Of a stretch of 64,000 bases of DNA, positions 32,323 to 43,251 are shown one piece after another (positions within the stretch are counted from its first letter, which is position 1; each line of letters opens with the position of its first letter). The notes beneath the pieces are model-generated. The model had not been told where the DNA came from, did not search any database, and worked only from the letters and a program-made list of their open reading frames with translations. The stretch is from Cymbomonas tetramitiformis. Taxonomy: Eukaryota > Chlorophyta > Pyramimonadophyceae > Pyramimonadales > Pyramimonadaceae. The DNA is taken from assembly GCA_001247695.2 (NCBI GenBank), contig LGRX02015756.1, positions 10,436 through 74,435 on the forward strand, given 5' to 3'. Made by a program: the position numbers and the translations under genes.

Positions 32323-35300
32323 ATGAATGAGTTTGGCGTCTTCGGTATGGGGACCATGGGACAGGTATGCTTGAGATGGGAATGTGTGCTGCGCGTCGAG
32401 ATAGTTTTGACTTTCATGCCTTCCCCGACACGCATAGGCCACACTGCCTACACGCCACCTTACTTGGGGGGGTGTTTGGGATCTGTTGTGGTGCAGAACC
32501 TCGCGCTGAACATCGCTGAACGAGGCTTTCGCGTTTCCGCCTATAACCGCCCGGACAAATTTCAAGCTCGGATCTGGGAAGCTTTGGAACGGGCGAAAAT
32601 AGAGGGTTCAAAGGAAGGGAAAAGTATGATGATTGAAGCCTATACAAGCCTCCCGGTAAGTCAACTGGCTTCGAGCAGTATTTTCTTTCTTGTTTGCGTG
32701 CTGCACAGTATTCGGCAAAAGTGATTTTGTCCGACACCTTTCTTTTCGTGCCGCAACGTGTTCGAGTCGTACTTGTCCTCTATCAACGTACTCTTGCAGA
32801 CACGAAAGAAAGAATAAAATTCTCTCTCCTCTCTCGCTCTCTCAATGTCTCTTCATCTTTCCTTGCGCACAAGTGGTGCCGCACCTCTCAACCCAACGGG
32901 CTAGCTACGAACACAGCGCTTTCTTTTTGCTAAAGCTTCACTTTTTTCCAAAATGCTACAAGGGGACAAACACCTCAACTGGGTAATTCCAGAGTTCCTT
33001 CAGTCAAACCAGCCTGCGGAGGATTCCGCTGGGCACAAACGTTTCGCCTGCTTCTAAAATCAAGAAACATATTGAGCAAGCAGTTTCAGATGTTCATCGC
33101 TTCCTCCAGGACATTGTCGCGTTTGCGATTTCGCGAAACACTAGGACATCGGGAGATACGAACGAGTACGGCGATTCTTTATTTGAGATAGGGCTTGAGA
33201 GACGCTGCGGCAGACTGAGTGGGCGAACTTGACAGAACATCTTTGTGGAATGGGAGAGGCCCATCAAGAATTTGTCAGTGGCAACTTTTGGAATCGCAGC
33301 TGTATGACGCGCCTGCACTCTTGTCGCAGGACTTTGTGAGCTCCCTCACTTCTCCCCGAAGAATCCTCCTCTCCATCCCGAGTGGCCGCCCCGTCGACGA
33401 TACGCTTGAAGCCCTCGCTCAGCTTCTGTCCAAGGGTACCATTTTCCCCCTTCCAGATAGTAGACACTCGCTCAGTGTTGGTTTCAAACATTCAGCTCTT
33501 CACAACAGCTGCTCCCAGCGCTTTAGTAGTGGGGGACCAACGTATGGGCATTTTTAAACGTTTTGGTGATTCATCAGTCGTGTGTCGAAAGTTTTCGTCA
33601 GAACTATTTAGAGCGTCTAGTGTAAAGTAGCGCTTACTGCAATCCCTGGACGGTGCTTCCGAACGTGCTGTGTCTTAGTGTTTTCAAGCGCCAGACTGGT
33701 GAAAAAGCATAAACTCGTGTTATGATGTTGGTGTGCGACAACCACGCCCCAACCAAATAGTGGACTTGTAGCTTTGCCCGGTCAGTTAGGATGCACTTAG
33801 CTGAGAGCTCGCACGTGCTTATTTGGTTCAGGAGACGTGGTCATTGACAGCGGGAACGAACACTTCATCCAAACAGAACGCCGCAGTAAGATGATGTTGG
33901 AAAAATATCAAATTCATCACATGGGTGCTGTTCCTCTCACACTTCCTGCCTTATATATGCCTCTCTTCCTAGTATTTGTTGCTCTCCCTTGCACATGGCA
34001 CCCGTCCCTGTACCCATCCCCTGTGCTGCCCTCACTTACGCGTCTTGTACTTGCATAACACATGCCTTCCTCCCCCACAAATGCCTTCCCTGCTCACACA
34101 TACTGCCCTCACTCACACATGCCTCCCTCCCTTATAAATGCTGCCCTCCCTCACACATGCTGCTTTCCCTTATAAATGCTGCTCCCACTGACACATGCTG
34201 CCCTCCCTCACACATGCTGCTCTCTGATTCTGTGCTGCCCTTCTTATTCACCACAGCCCTCCCTGACGTGTGCCACACCCTTCTCACATGCGGCCTCCCC
34301 ACCCATGCCCCCCCTCCCCCAATTTCATATGCTGCCCTCCCGCCCTTACACGTATGCTAGCAAGTGCAAGGGAGGGACATCTGTAAGAGAGAGTCACACT
34401 TGCAAATATCACATATCCCTTACAAATACCAATCATTTGCGGTGCTCCTTGACGCATGATGATCTCCCTTCCAGATGGCGCTGGTTTGCACCTGCTGCCC
34501 GACCTCACACCCAAAGTTATCCATCGCAAATGGCGATTAATGGCAAATGAAGTGCATTATATAGGAAGAATCAGAACGCTGGAAATATCCCGCGAGCATG
34601 CCTTTCTTTCAAGGGTATTGCTGTTGGAACATGCCGTGAATCGTATGGGCAAGTGTGCAAGGAAGAGTGCAGCCTCTCTCAGCGGGCCCGCTGCCTCAAG
34701 GGCTGCCTCAAGGGCTGCGTCAAGGGCTGCGTCAAGGGCTGCCTCAAGGGCTGCCTCAAGGGCTGCCTCAAGGGCTGCGCCTCAAGGGCTGCGGCTCAAG
34801 GGCTGCGTCAGGGCTGCGTCAAGAGGCTGCGTCAAGGGCTGCCCTCGAAGGGCTGCCCCGAGGCTGCGTCAGGGCTGCCTCAGGGCTGCGTCAAGGAGCT
34901 GCGTCAAGGGCTGCGCCAGGCTGCTCAAGGGCTGCGTCAAGGACTCTCAAGGAAGGGCAAAGGGCACTCAGGAGCTGCTGGGGTCAGGAGGCTGCGTCAA
35001 GGAGCTGCGTCAAGGCGCCAAGGGCTGCGTCAAGGGCTGCGTCAAGGGCTGCGTCAGGGAGCTGCGTCAAGGAGCGCCAAGGGCTGCCTCAAGGGCTGCG
35101 TCAAGGGCTGCGTCAAGGGCTGCCTCAAGGGCTGCCTCAAGGGCTGCCTCAAGGGCTGCCTGCCTAGGCGTGGAAGGTATCTGAAGAGCGCTAGATGGTG
35201 CTTGCCGCAGGGATGGGAGTGTCAGGAGGAGAATACGGGGCCCGTAACGGACCCTCGTTGATGCCAGGAGGCACCAAAGAGTCGTGGCAGAGAGTGAGCG

Positions 35301-38300
35301 ACGTGCTTCTGGCCATCGCTGCAAAAGCGGGACCGAACAACGAGTCCTGTGTTAAATGGGTCGGGCCAGGAGGCTCTGGTCACTACGTGAAGGTTCGTTT
35401 TCTTCTTTTTGCGTTTCGGCGCTGCTTACGGCGTGTGTCCTTCCAGGGTGATGGTTTGTGATCAGTCGCATTCGTGAGTGGGCTGCCCTCGGCTCTGAGC
35501 TTCGATGCTCCCAACAGCTGAGCCCAGTTGAACTGAGCTTCCCTTGTCACGTGTACGGAATATCTTCCCTCATGGTGGCTCGATGCTGCTGGCCTCTTTC
35601 TCTCTCTCTACCTCAGCCTGCAGATCTTTGCTACGATATATTTTTACTGGAATACCTCAAGATGATGGCAACTTGTTGAAGGCATTTGAATAGAAAACCT
35701 CCATGAAGGGGGCGCTGAATCGTTGCGAGGACGTTGAAGGCATTTGAATAGAAAACCTCCATGAAGGGGGCATCGTTGATGACGGGCGTTGAAGGCATTT
35801 GAATAGAAAACCTCCATGAAGGGGCGCTGAATGCGTGCGGACGTTGAAGGCATTTGAATAGAAAACCTCCATGAAGGGGGCGCTGAATGCGAGGGACGTT
35901 GAAGGCATTTGAATAGAAAACCTCCATGAAGGGGCGGCGGAATCGTTGATAGGACGTTGAAGGCATTTGAATAGAAAAAACATGATCCATGAATGGGGGG
36001 CGCTGAATCGTTGCGAGGACGTTGAAGAAGTCCTGAAGATACCGAGTGTTGAGGGAGCAATGGGAACGTATTAGTCTCGTGCACGATGCCCTACGCCTTG
36101 CAAATGGAGCTGAGGGAACAGTGGGTGCTGAGGAAGGGATGGTGCTGAGGGCATGGTGGGAATTTGGGTGCAGATGGTGCACAATGGAATCGAATACGCT
36201 GACATGCAGTTCATTGCTGAGGCTTATGATTTCATGCGTCATATCTATGGCATGGGTAACATCGAAATAGCAGCGGTATATCACGATCTCTCCTTCCCAT
36301 CTCTCCTAGCTTCCATGAATAGCAGCGGGATATCGCGATCTCTCCTTCCCATCTCTTGTAGATTCTATCCTTGATTTCAGCGTGCACTGATGTAGGATTC
36401 ATCATGTTCCTCTTTCCATATCTTTGCCGACTGATTTAGGCTTACGCTATCAGTATCATATTATGATTGACATGATGTCATCGCCAGAACATCTGCTGAT
36501 GGGAAGATACTGCACCTCTGCCGAGGAGTGTAACATGGAGCACCTGCTGATGGAGGAAGGGACTCTTGTGCTGAATGGTGCCTACTAGTGGAGGAGAGAG
36601 AGCTGCTGCATTTACCAAGGAGCGCCGGGCATTGGAGGATGACGCCCGCATACTTTTGCTGAGTGGCGACTGCGGGGGGACGGCTTGCGCATTGGAGCGG
36701 CTGCGGGGGCGGCTTAGCGCATTGGCGGCTGTTGGGAGCGGCTGCGGGGCGGGGGCTTGCGCATTGGAGCGGCTGCGGGGGGCGGCTTGCGCATTGGAGC
36801 GGCTGCGGGGGGCGGCTTGCGCATTCAGGAGGAAGTGAGCTGTGAGGGGTTTTGTCCTTTGCGAATCCAGCCAGAAACTTCTGAAATATTGTGAGGTGGG
36901 GAAAATGTACAGGTTTTTTCAAACTGGAATAAAGGCCGTCTACGAAGCTATTTATTCGAGATTACATCCGAAATTTTGATTAAGGAGGATGACCAACAAT
37001 CCGGCAACTTCCTCCTGGATGCCATCCTGGATCAAAGCGGGCAGAAGGGAACCGGCAAATGGACCGTTCAGGAGGCTGCAAACATCGGGATGGCAGTCCC
37101 TAGCATATCTGCCGCCTTGGAAGCACGCTTTACGAGTGCAAGGTGAACGACCTGCGGAGGCCCACACGTGTTCTGTGGAAGACGCTTCGGAGAGCTGCTT
37201 TTGTTTGAGGGGAGTGCTTCGAGGAGGGCCCGGGGGAGTGCGGCGCTGCGGCGACTCGCGCTCCAGGGCTCCGTGAAGAGCCGCGCTGATTAGGGAAGCC
37301 ATTGAAGACCGGCTCTTGTGGGCGAGAGGCGCTCCGAAGTTCCGTGCTCGTCAGGGGAGAGGCTCCGAAGACTTGCGCCTGTGGGGTGGAAGCACTCCAG
37401 AGATCTAACTTCGGAGATATGGCGATGCCCCTAAGTGCCATGCTTGTGAGGTGGAGGCTTTTTCTATGAGCTCCATTACCCTTTCTTTTGGACTGAATGA
37501 CTTTTATATCGAGGAGCTTCAGCTTCTCCACCCTCTCCCTCCCGAGGTTGGTGCTTAGTTTTGCATCACCTTTTAGCCCCTCGTATTTGCTGTCTTCGTT
37601 CTCACATAAACCCCATGTGATTGCTGGATGCAGGAAAGCTGAACGAGTGATGTGTGACAAGGTATATTCTCGTGTTGTGCCGCCAATTTCCGTCCGTGGC
37701 CATGTTGGGGCGACTGCAAAGAAAGCTGGATTAGAGGCATTGGAGGAGGCGCTGTACGCCTCTAAGATTTTGGCATATGCACAGGTAACACTTCAATGCA
37801 CCTACCTCATTAGATTCTATACATGTTGAATGTGTGACACTCTTTGGAGGATTTTAGGGTTTTCTTGAGGGGCCATTGGCCCGTTCCCGGAGCTGCACAC
37901 CTGAATGGTTTCACCTGATGGGAGATTCGTCCACCTTGAGTGATACCGGATTCTTTTGGTGGCCGATTGCGCAGGGCTTCACAATGATCAAGGCGGCCAG
38001 TGACGAATTCAAGTGGAACATATGCTTATCTGATCTGGCACTGATCTGGCGTGGTGGTTGCATTATTCGCGCCAATCTTCTCAATGGCATTTCTGCGGCG
38101 TTCAAGCAAGTTCCTGACAGTCCTTCTTTGCTTTTCGACTCCTCATTCGCGGAGGAGTTGTTCACTGCTCAGAAAGGACTCCGGCAGGTAGTCCTGGAGG
38201 CAGTGGGTGAGGTGAGTCTGATCTCACATCAGTCGTGTCAGACTGAGGGCATTTGAGGGCTCAGCTGCAACAATGTCACACCATTGTCGTTTCAGTTATC

Positions 38301-39025
38301 TGTGCAACCAATGGCCGTGCTTTTCAGAAGTGGGCATATGTACAATTCGGCTACTGCCATCATTCAGTGTGATGAGATGACTTTCCTTTTGAATGCTCAT
38401 CACATCCCAAAGTCCCTTGCATTCTTGGTAAGAACACGTGCCTGAACTGTACAGGGTTTGGCAATGCCTGGTCTCGCAAGCTCGCTCTCTTATTTTGACA
38501 GTATGCGAAGAAGCCGCTGTCCTGCGAATATGATCCAAGCACAGCGAGACTACTTTGGCGCGCACACCTTCAAACGCATAGATAAGGTCAATCTTCTTTG
38601 CACAAATTCTGTGCGGCACAGATGCAATATATGCCACAAAATGTCTGCTTTGCAACTGACTTTTCAGATGTGTGCCGGATAGGGTCCTTTAGATTCTTTC
38701 TTTGTAGCTTGTGACTTGAGGTGTTTGATTTTGATATGCAGCTAAGCAATGCGGTTGACCTTGGATACTTTATATTTTCTGTTGAGGAATGTGTGCCATC
38801 ATGTCGTAATTCGGCATCACGCGAGTCACCCAGTTGATGCCACTGTTGTCATTGGTGCAAAGTTCAAGTTGCTCACTCAGCTTCAGTCTCGGTTGCTGGT
38901 AGTCAGAGTGGCACCTGAGTATCCCATATCCGATGTGTGTCCGAGGGTGTCTTAAGAGGTGGATGCGATTGCAGGACGGGAGCTTTCATGCAACGTGGGC
39001 CAGGCCCGTCAACTCCAAGCTCTGA
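32323..39025 (+). CDS. PGD: 6-phosphogluconate dehydrogenase (decarboxylating), predicted peroxisomal isoform
   Basis: Oxidises and decarboxylates 6-phosphogluconate to ribulose 5-phosphate, making NADPH (oxidative pentose phosphate pathway). Exons: 32323-32364, 32497-32655, 33330-33435, 33832-33924, 35211-35392, 36174-36275, 36913-37142, 37634-37784, 37975-38211, 38455-38586, 38975-39025. They sum to 494 codons plus stop, the normal family length, with all phases compatible. Visible: GMGTMGQ (nucleotide-binding loop, Gly-rich), MGVSGGEYGARNGPSLMPGG, the catalytic Lys194 in GHYVK followed by MVHNGIEY (Glu201), QKGTGKW, WRGGCIIR and QRDYFGAHTF with substrate-binding Arg and His. The N-terminus has no transit peptide; the C-terminus is NSKL, a canonical PTS1 peroxisome signal. 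Four introns carry their own tandem arrays. The weakest call is omission of 38296-38454, which is open but adds residues absent from the family. Confidence 0.95.
33940..34345 (+). repeat. Pyrimidine-rich ACACATGCTGCCCTCCCT-type imperfect array
   Basis: About 400 bp of imperfect units of about 20-30 bp (CTCACACATGCTGCCCTCCC, TTATAAATGCTGC) in intron 4 of the 6PGDH gene. Confidence 0.85.
34680..35165 (+). repeat. 12-bp minisatellite (AAGGGCTGCGTC/CCTC) in 6PGDH intron 4
   Basis: About 485 bp of dense 12-bp units with occasional deletions, open in all three plus frames (KGCVKGC, RAASRAA, QGLRQGL). It lies between exons 4 and 5, 45 bp before the exon 5 acceptor. Not a coding repeat: the flanking exons join cleanly across it. 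Confidence 0.95.
35674..36024. repeat. About 58-bp minisatellite, six copies, in 6PGDH intron 5
   Basis: Units contain GTTGAAGGCATTTGAATAG and CCTCCATGAAGGGG. Most variation is at the unit ends (deletions near GCTGAATCGTTGCGAGG). Intronic. Confidence 0.95.
36640..36835 (+). repeat. About 33-bp GC-rich minisatellite in 6PGDH intron 6
   Basis: Roughly six units of GCGCATTGGAGCGGCTGCGG with G-run extensions. G-rich on the plus strand, so G-quadruplex formation is possible. Intronic. Confidence 0.9.
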
Positions 39026-39179
39026 TGTGATGGTGGACACGAATTTAAAAATAGTGTGGACATCCATGTTGTAGTGATGGCAGGACAAACAGAGCACTTG
39101 GTCTGGCGGGCGAATGTATTCGGCACTCTATGCAACCTATTTGTTCGTGACCTTAATTCATTTTCGATTTTTTCTTTCG

Positions 39180-39515
39180 GGCATACCTTCCGTATGGGTT
39201 CGAATCTAAATGGCTCTCTGAATTCACGGGACATACATGGCTTTAGGGAATCGGTCGTGACTTTTCCAGTACTAATCCACTTGCGGTGATATTTATCGTG
39301 ATAGATGAGGTATTCGAGGCGGACCGCATTTCGAGCTATCGATCGCGGCCATACAGCTCGTTTGGGCTCGAATATGAATTTACCTTCCGCAAATTTGCTG
39401 GGGATGTACCGCTTTGGAGAATCGGTCGTAACTTTTCGAGTACTCGTCCGCTTGCGGTGACATTTCTCGTGGTATATGGGGTATTCAAGGCGGACATTTC
39501 GAGCTATCGTATTTA
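39180..39515 (+). repeat. Diverged about 170-bp tandem duplication downstream of 6PGDH
   Basis: The segments 39180-39345 and 39350-39515 share GAATCGGTCGTGACTTTTC-like, CACTTGCGGTGATATTT-like and GGTATTCGAGGCGGAC-like blocks with many substitutions. No coding signal. Confidence 0.7.
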
Positions 39516-40126
39516 GGATACCACCTCCACGCCGTGCCCTTTACACACATCGGATACTGCAAGTAGGAAGCCATATGAAAGACGCGTGATCCAAGTCTAA
39601 AAAAATCTTATGAATCGTGAATGAGTAAAACACACAAATGTGTGCAGAGTGCTCATTTCATCTTATTACACAAGACCAATTCACTGCCTCCCAATCGAGA
39701 ATTCGAGGAGGGAGGGGAGGGAGAGGGGCACATTCTTCCCATATGAGGAGATACTGCCGCAGTCAAAGTCACCCTGGATGGTGATGTGCCAAGATGCATC
39801 ACGATCTCCAATCAATGCCACATCAACTCCAAAAGTGTATACGAAGTATTCCTCAAATAAGTCCATACTCCAGAACCAGCTGTGCTCTACACTATTTTTT
39901 GTGCTATATTACACAGGTAATCCCGCACATTGACATCGCCATAAAAATGCAGATTTCAACACCATGGTAAAAGTAAGCACAGGCTTCGCCACATCATCCT
40001 ACAGAAGGAGTGTCATCGACCTCTAGTACGGGTTCTGCTGGTTGTACTGGCACTTGAACACTTCCATCACTCAGCAGTGGAGCAGTACTCACCGGTGCCT
40101 GAAAAATGGCGAACACTAAGCACCAC

Positions 40127-40660
40127 TCAGGCCGCTGACATCTCCCTACATGCCGCAGAAAGTAAGACAGCTGGTTGTGATGGCGAATGGGTGAGTGAAG
40201 TGAGGCGCACCGTCGCAACTTTTCCAAATTTGGTTTCATTCACCATAACCTCCAGCACAGCCTCCGTTAGCTTGTTTGATTCCACAACCTTGTAGGTCTT
40301 CATGAGATTTTGGGCCCATTCTTCTGGGTGCCACTGCATGCCCCACCACCTGTCAGTCTCGGAAGAGGCGACTTCGTGTCATCTTTGGCATCCTCCATTG
40401 GACGGAAGGGCTTGCAATAATACAGAATCATGACAACATTGTAAGTGCACCATGGCCTCGCCTAGATAATTCGCGAGTTATCTACATTCAATATTGGGGT
40501 GAAATTGGGAGTGCATGCCTTGCCCATCTCCTTAAGCTCAAGGTCCTTCTCTTTCACGTTCACTCCACTTGCCTTCAACACCACCATGCGAGCCTGATGA
40601 GCCTGATCAATACCACCAGCGCTTGATTGCTGCTGCACCCTCATTGCCTGCCACGACAAT
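40127..40660 (-). CDS. Unresolved minus-strand coding segments
   Basis: Two frames look like exons: 40491-40640 (QSSAGGIDQAHQARMVVLKA..., after an acceptor CAGCAG) and about 40127-40330 (WWGMQWHPEEWAQNLMKTYK...VMVNETKFGKVATVRL). A further open piece, NVVMILYYCKPFRPMEDAKDD, lies at about 40340-40445 in a different phase. The composition is protein-like, unlike the repeat frames around it, but I do not recognise the family and cannot fix splice sites. It may be the 3' part of the gene with the 41477-41612 exon or of the GT77 gene upstream. Confidence 0.35.
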
Positions 40661-40965
40661 GCCCCCTCACCCCCAACAACTCTTTACAATTGCACCCTCA
40701 TTGCCTGCCACGACAATGCCCCTCACCGCAACTCTTTAATTGCACCGCATTGCCTGCCACGACAATGCCCTCACCCCCAACAACTCTTTACAATTGCCTG
40801 CCACGACAATGCCCCCGTTACCCCCAACAACTCTTTACAATTGCACCCGCATTGCCTGCCACGACAATGCCCCTCACCCGCAACAACTCTGTACAATTGC
40901 ACCCGCATTGCCTGCCACGACAATGCCCCCTCACCCGCAACAACTCTTTACAATTGCACCCCGCT
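40632..40965 (+). repeat. 57-bp minisatellite, six copies
   Basis: Units contain CATTGCCTGCCACGACAATG and CCAACAACTCTTTACAATTG. Two units are shortened. It probably sits in an intron of the minus-strand gene. Confidence 0.93.
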
Positions 40966-41476
40966 ATTTTACGGAGCGCAAAAACAGCCATTACTAAGCG
41001 AAGAAACAACAGCAGATACATTCCGACGAAACGCTCAGTGGTAACATATGGTGCAAGAACCATAGCCAAAGCACAACTCTTCACATGACTTCAATTTCAG
41101 CAGCCCTCACAACGGACCTTTGCCGCATTTATTCTGACAAGCAGTTGCGTCCTTCCCATTTGCCCGCCCACTGTACCCCGATGCCCTGAAGAATCCTTTT
41201 AGGGCCCTCCCTATTACCACACTGACACCCTTCATCCTCCCCGCATGCCCTCCCATCACCACCCTGGTTCCCTTTCAGTCCAGTATGCCTATCATGCCCC
41301 TCATAACACGCACTTTCTCCGATTTCGCACCCCGCTCACTCCTCGTGTGTCCTCACCATATCTTCACTTCAACCCCTCGAAGGGGAAAATACAATCTAGT
41401 GTGTTCCCAACCTCTCAAAGTGGAATATTCTCAGTTGAGTGCAAGCCACCACTGTTGCAAGCATTGCCAAACTCAC

Positions 41477-41612
41477 CTTGGTGTTGGCATATTCACTTCC
41501 ATCCAAAAGCCGCACTGCGAGGCCCGGCATGTAGCCCTCACCTGACACAGCATCCAAAACAAGCTTCTTGCTGATCAGGCATTCAAGATAGTAGTTCACT
41601 ATAGCATTCAGT
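41477..41612 (-). CDS. Probable single exon of an unidentified minus-strand gene
   Basis: Bounded by a good acceptor (CCTGCTACCAG) and a consensus donor (ACCAAG before GTGAGT), 136 bp. It encodes LNAIVNYYLECLISKKLVLD... ending DGSEYANTK. The frame and both splice sites agree, so an exon is likely, but the family is not recognised. It lies 1.5 kb downstream of the last sure GT77 exon on the same strand and could belong to that gene. Confidence 0.45.
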
Positions 41613-42215
41613 CTGGTAGCAGGATATTGAGTGGTCTCGTGATTCAATTCAGAATTAGAAGAGAGATTGCTTGACTGTAAATTCTGATGGGAACAAATTC
41701 TCGATTTTGACTGACTCTCGAAGTGCCTAACAACCATAAAGTAAGTGCGCTGATTTCTGGACTCCGGACACCGCGTCGTGCCACTCAGGGCCCCAGGCAT
41801 CCCAGGCATCGGATACCACTTGCTCCGGACACCGCGTCGTGCCGCTCAGGGCCCCAGGCATCCCAGGCATCCCAGGCATCCCAAGCATCGGATGCAGTTT
41901 GCTCTGGACACCACAGGGCCCCAGGCATCTCAGGCACTGGATGCTGTTTGCTCTGATGTACTTCCCAATGCTGTCATTTCACCCCATTTTTCTTCAGCCT
42001 CTTGCTCCCGAGGAGCCACCTGCCCATGGAGTTGGATACAAAGTTCTGCCGCTGCTGACACCGAGTGGAGCTAGCTGGAGTCAGATGCATCGGATAGGTC
42101 TGGAAGGGCACTGCGAGTTACATCTCCTGGTGAATGCCCAAATGGTAATTTGGGAAGAAACTGACTCCTAAGTTACTTTTCTCTTGCTACATACCGATCA
42201 TGAAACAACAAAGGC

Positions 42216-42652
42216 ACACATCTCTGGCACCGGATGCCATTTGCCACAGGCACACATCTCTGGCACCGGATGCCATTTGCCACAGGCACACATCTCTGGC
42301 ACCGGATGCCATTTGCCACAGGCACACATCCCTGGCACCGGATGCCATTTGCCACAGGCACACATCTCTGGCACCGGATGCCATTTGCCACAGGCACACA
42401 TCTCTGGCACCGGATGCCATTTGCCACAGGCACACATCCCTGGCACCGGATGCCATTTGCCACAGGCACACATCCCTGGCACCGGATGCCATTTGCCACA
42501 GGCACACATCCCTGGCACCGGATGCCATTTGCCACAGGCACACATCTCTGGCACCGGATGCCATTTGCCACAGGCACACATCTCTGGCACCGGATGCCAT
42601 TTGCCACAGGCACACATCCCTGGCACCGGATGCCATTTGCCACAGGCACCAC
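42216..42652. repeat. 36-bp minisatellite, 12 near-identical copies
   Basis: Units GCACACATCTCTGGCACCGG plus ATGCCATTTGCCACAG. They differ almost only at one position (TCTC versus TCCC) in the order T T T C T T C C C T T C. Because 36 is a multiple of 3 it gives spurious 150-240-residue frames on both strands. It lies downstream of the last sure GT77 exon, probably in an intron. Confidence 0.97.
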
Positions 42653-42767
42653 AATGTGTTGCTCAGGGACCCCGGTCGGATGGCATCTGCACCAGGAATT
42701 ACACAGTGCTGCGCAGGGTTCCCCGGCCATAGGATTCCTTATGCACGAGACACCGAGTTCGATTGTT

Positions 42768-42880
42768 CATAATTCCGGCTGCACACCCCGGCCATTGGAT
42801 GTTCTATTGTTCATAATTCCGGGTGCACACCCCGGCAATTGGATCATAATTCCGGGTGCACACCCCGGCCATTGGATACC
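42768..42880. repeat. Three-copy short repeat (ATTCCGGGTGCACACCCCGG)
   Basis: Three units of about 30 bp follow the 36-bp array after about 115 bp. Each contains the partly self-complementary CCGGGTGCACACCCCGG. Confidence 0.85.
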
Positions 42881-43251
42881 GCTTGCAGAGGGCAGCACCA
42901 TGCAAGCGATTGTAGAGGTTAAGATCCAAAAAGTGGGGGGCTTACTGAAGGAGTAGGATAACATGACTCGCTGAGCAATCTTGCCCTCCCACCTGTGACC
43001 AGAATACAAAATGCTCAGGCCGAACCCGTGTACGAGACTACCTACAGGTTGAACTGAATCGGGCCTTTTGATGCAAAGCAGTAGGGACATTCCCGTCACA
43101 TGTCAGTGATTGAAGTGCTCGGTGGATCGGAGTGAACATTGCATTCCAATTTTTCGGCATCCTCCCCACAGAGGGCAGTGCGCATATTAAGCACTTGCAC
43201 CGCTCACAGACAAACATATTAGGTTTTGACAGACAAATAAAAGTCCCTCAC

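Noticed and set aside
34456..35261. Cys/Gly/Lys-rich or Ala/Ser/Arg-rich proteins of 170-240 residues
   Set aside because: All three frames are open because of the 12-bp minisatellite; the 6PGDH exons on both sides join cleanly across it.
38296..38430. Additional 6PGDH exon between 38293 and 38430 (good acceptor and donor)
   Set aside because: It would insert about 45 residues at a position where the family is continuous, and the flanking exons join in phase 0 without it.
42216..42652. CRISPR-like array of 36-bp repeats
   Set aside because: Units are head to tail with no unique spacers and the context is eukaryotic; it is a minisatellite.
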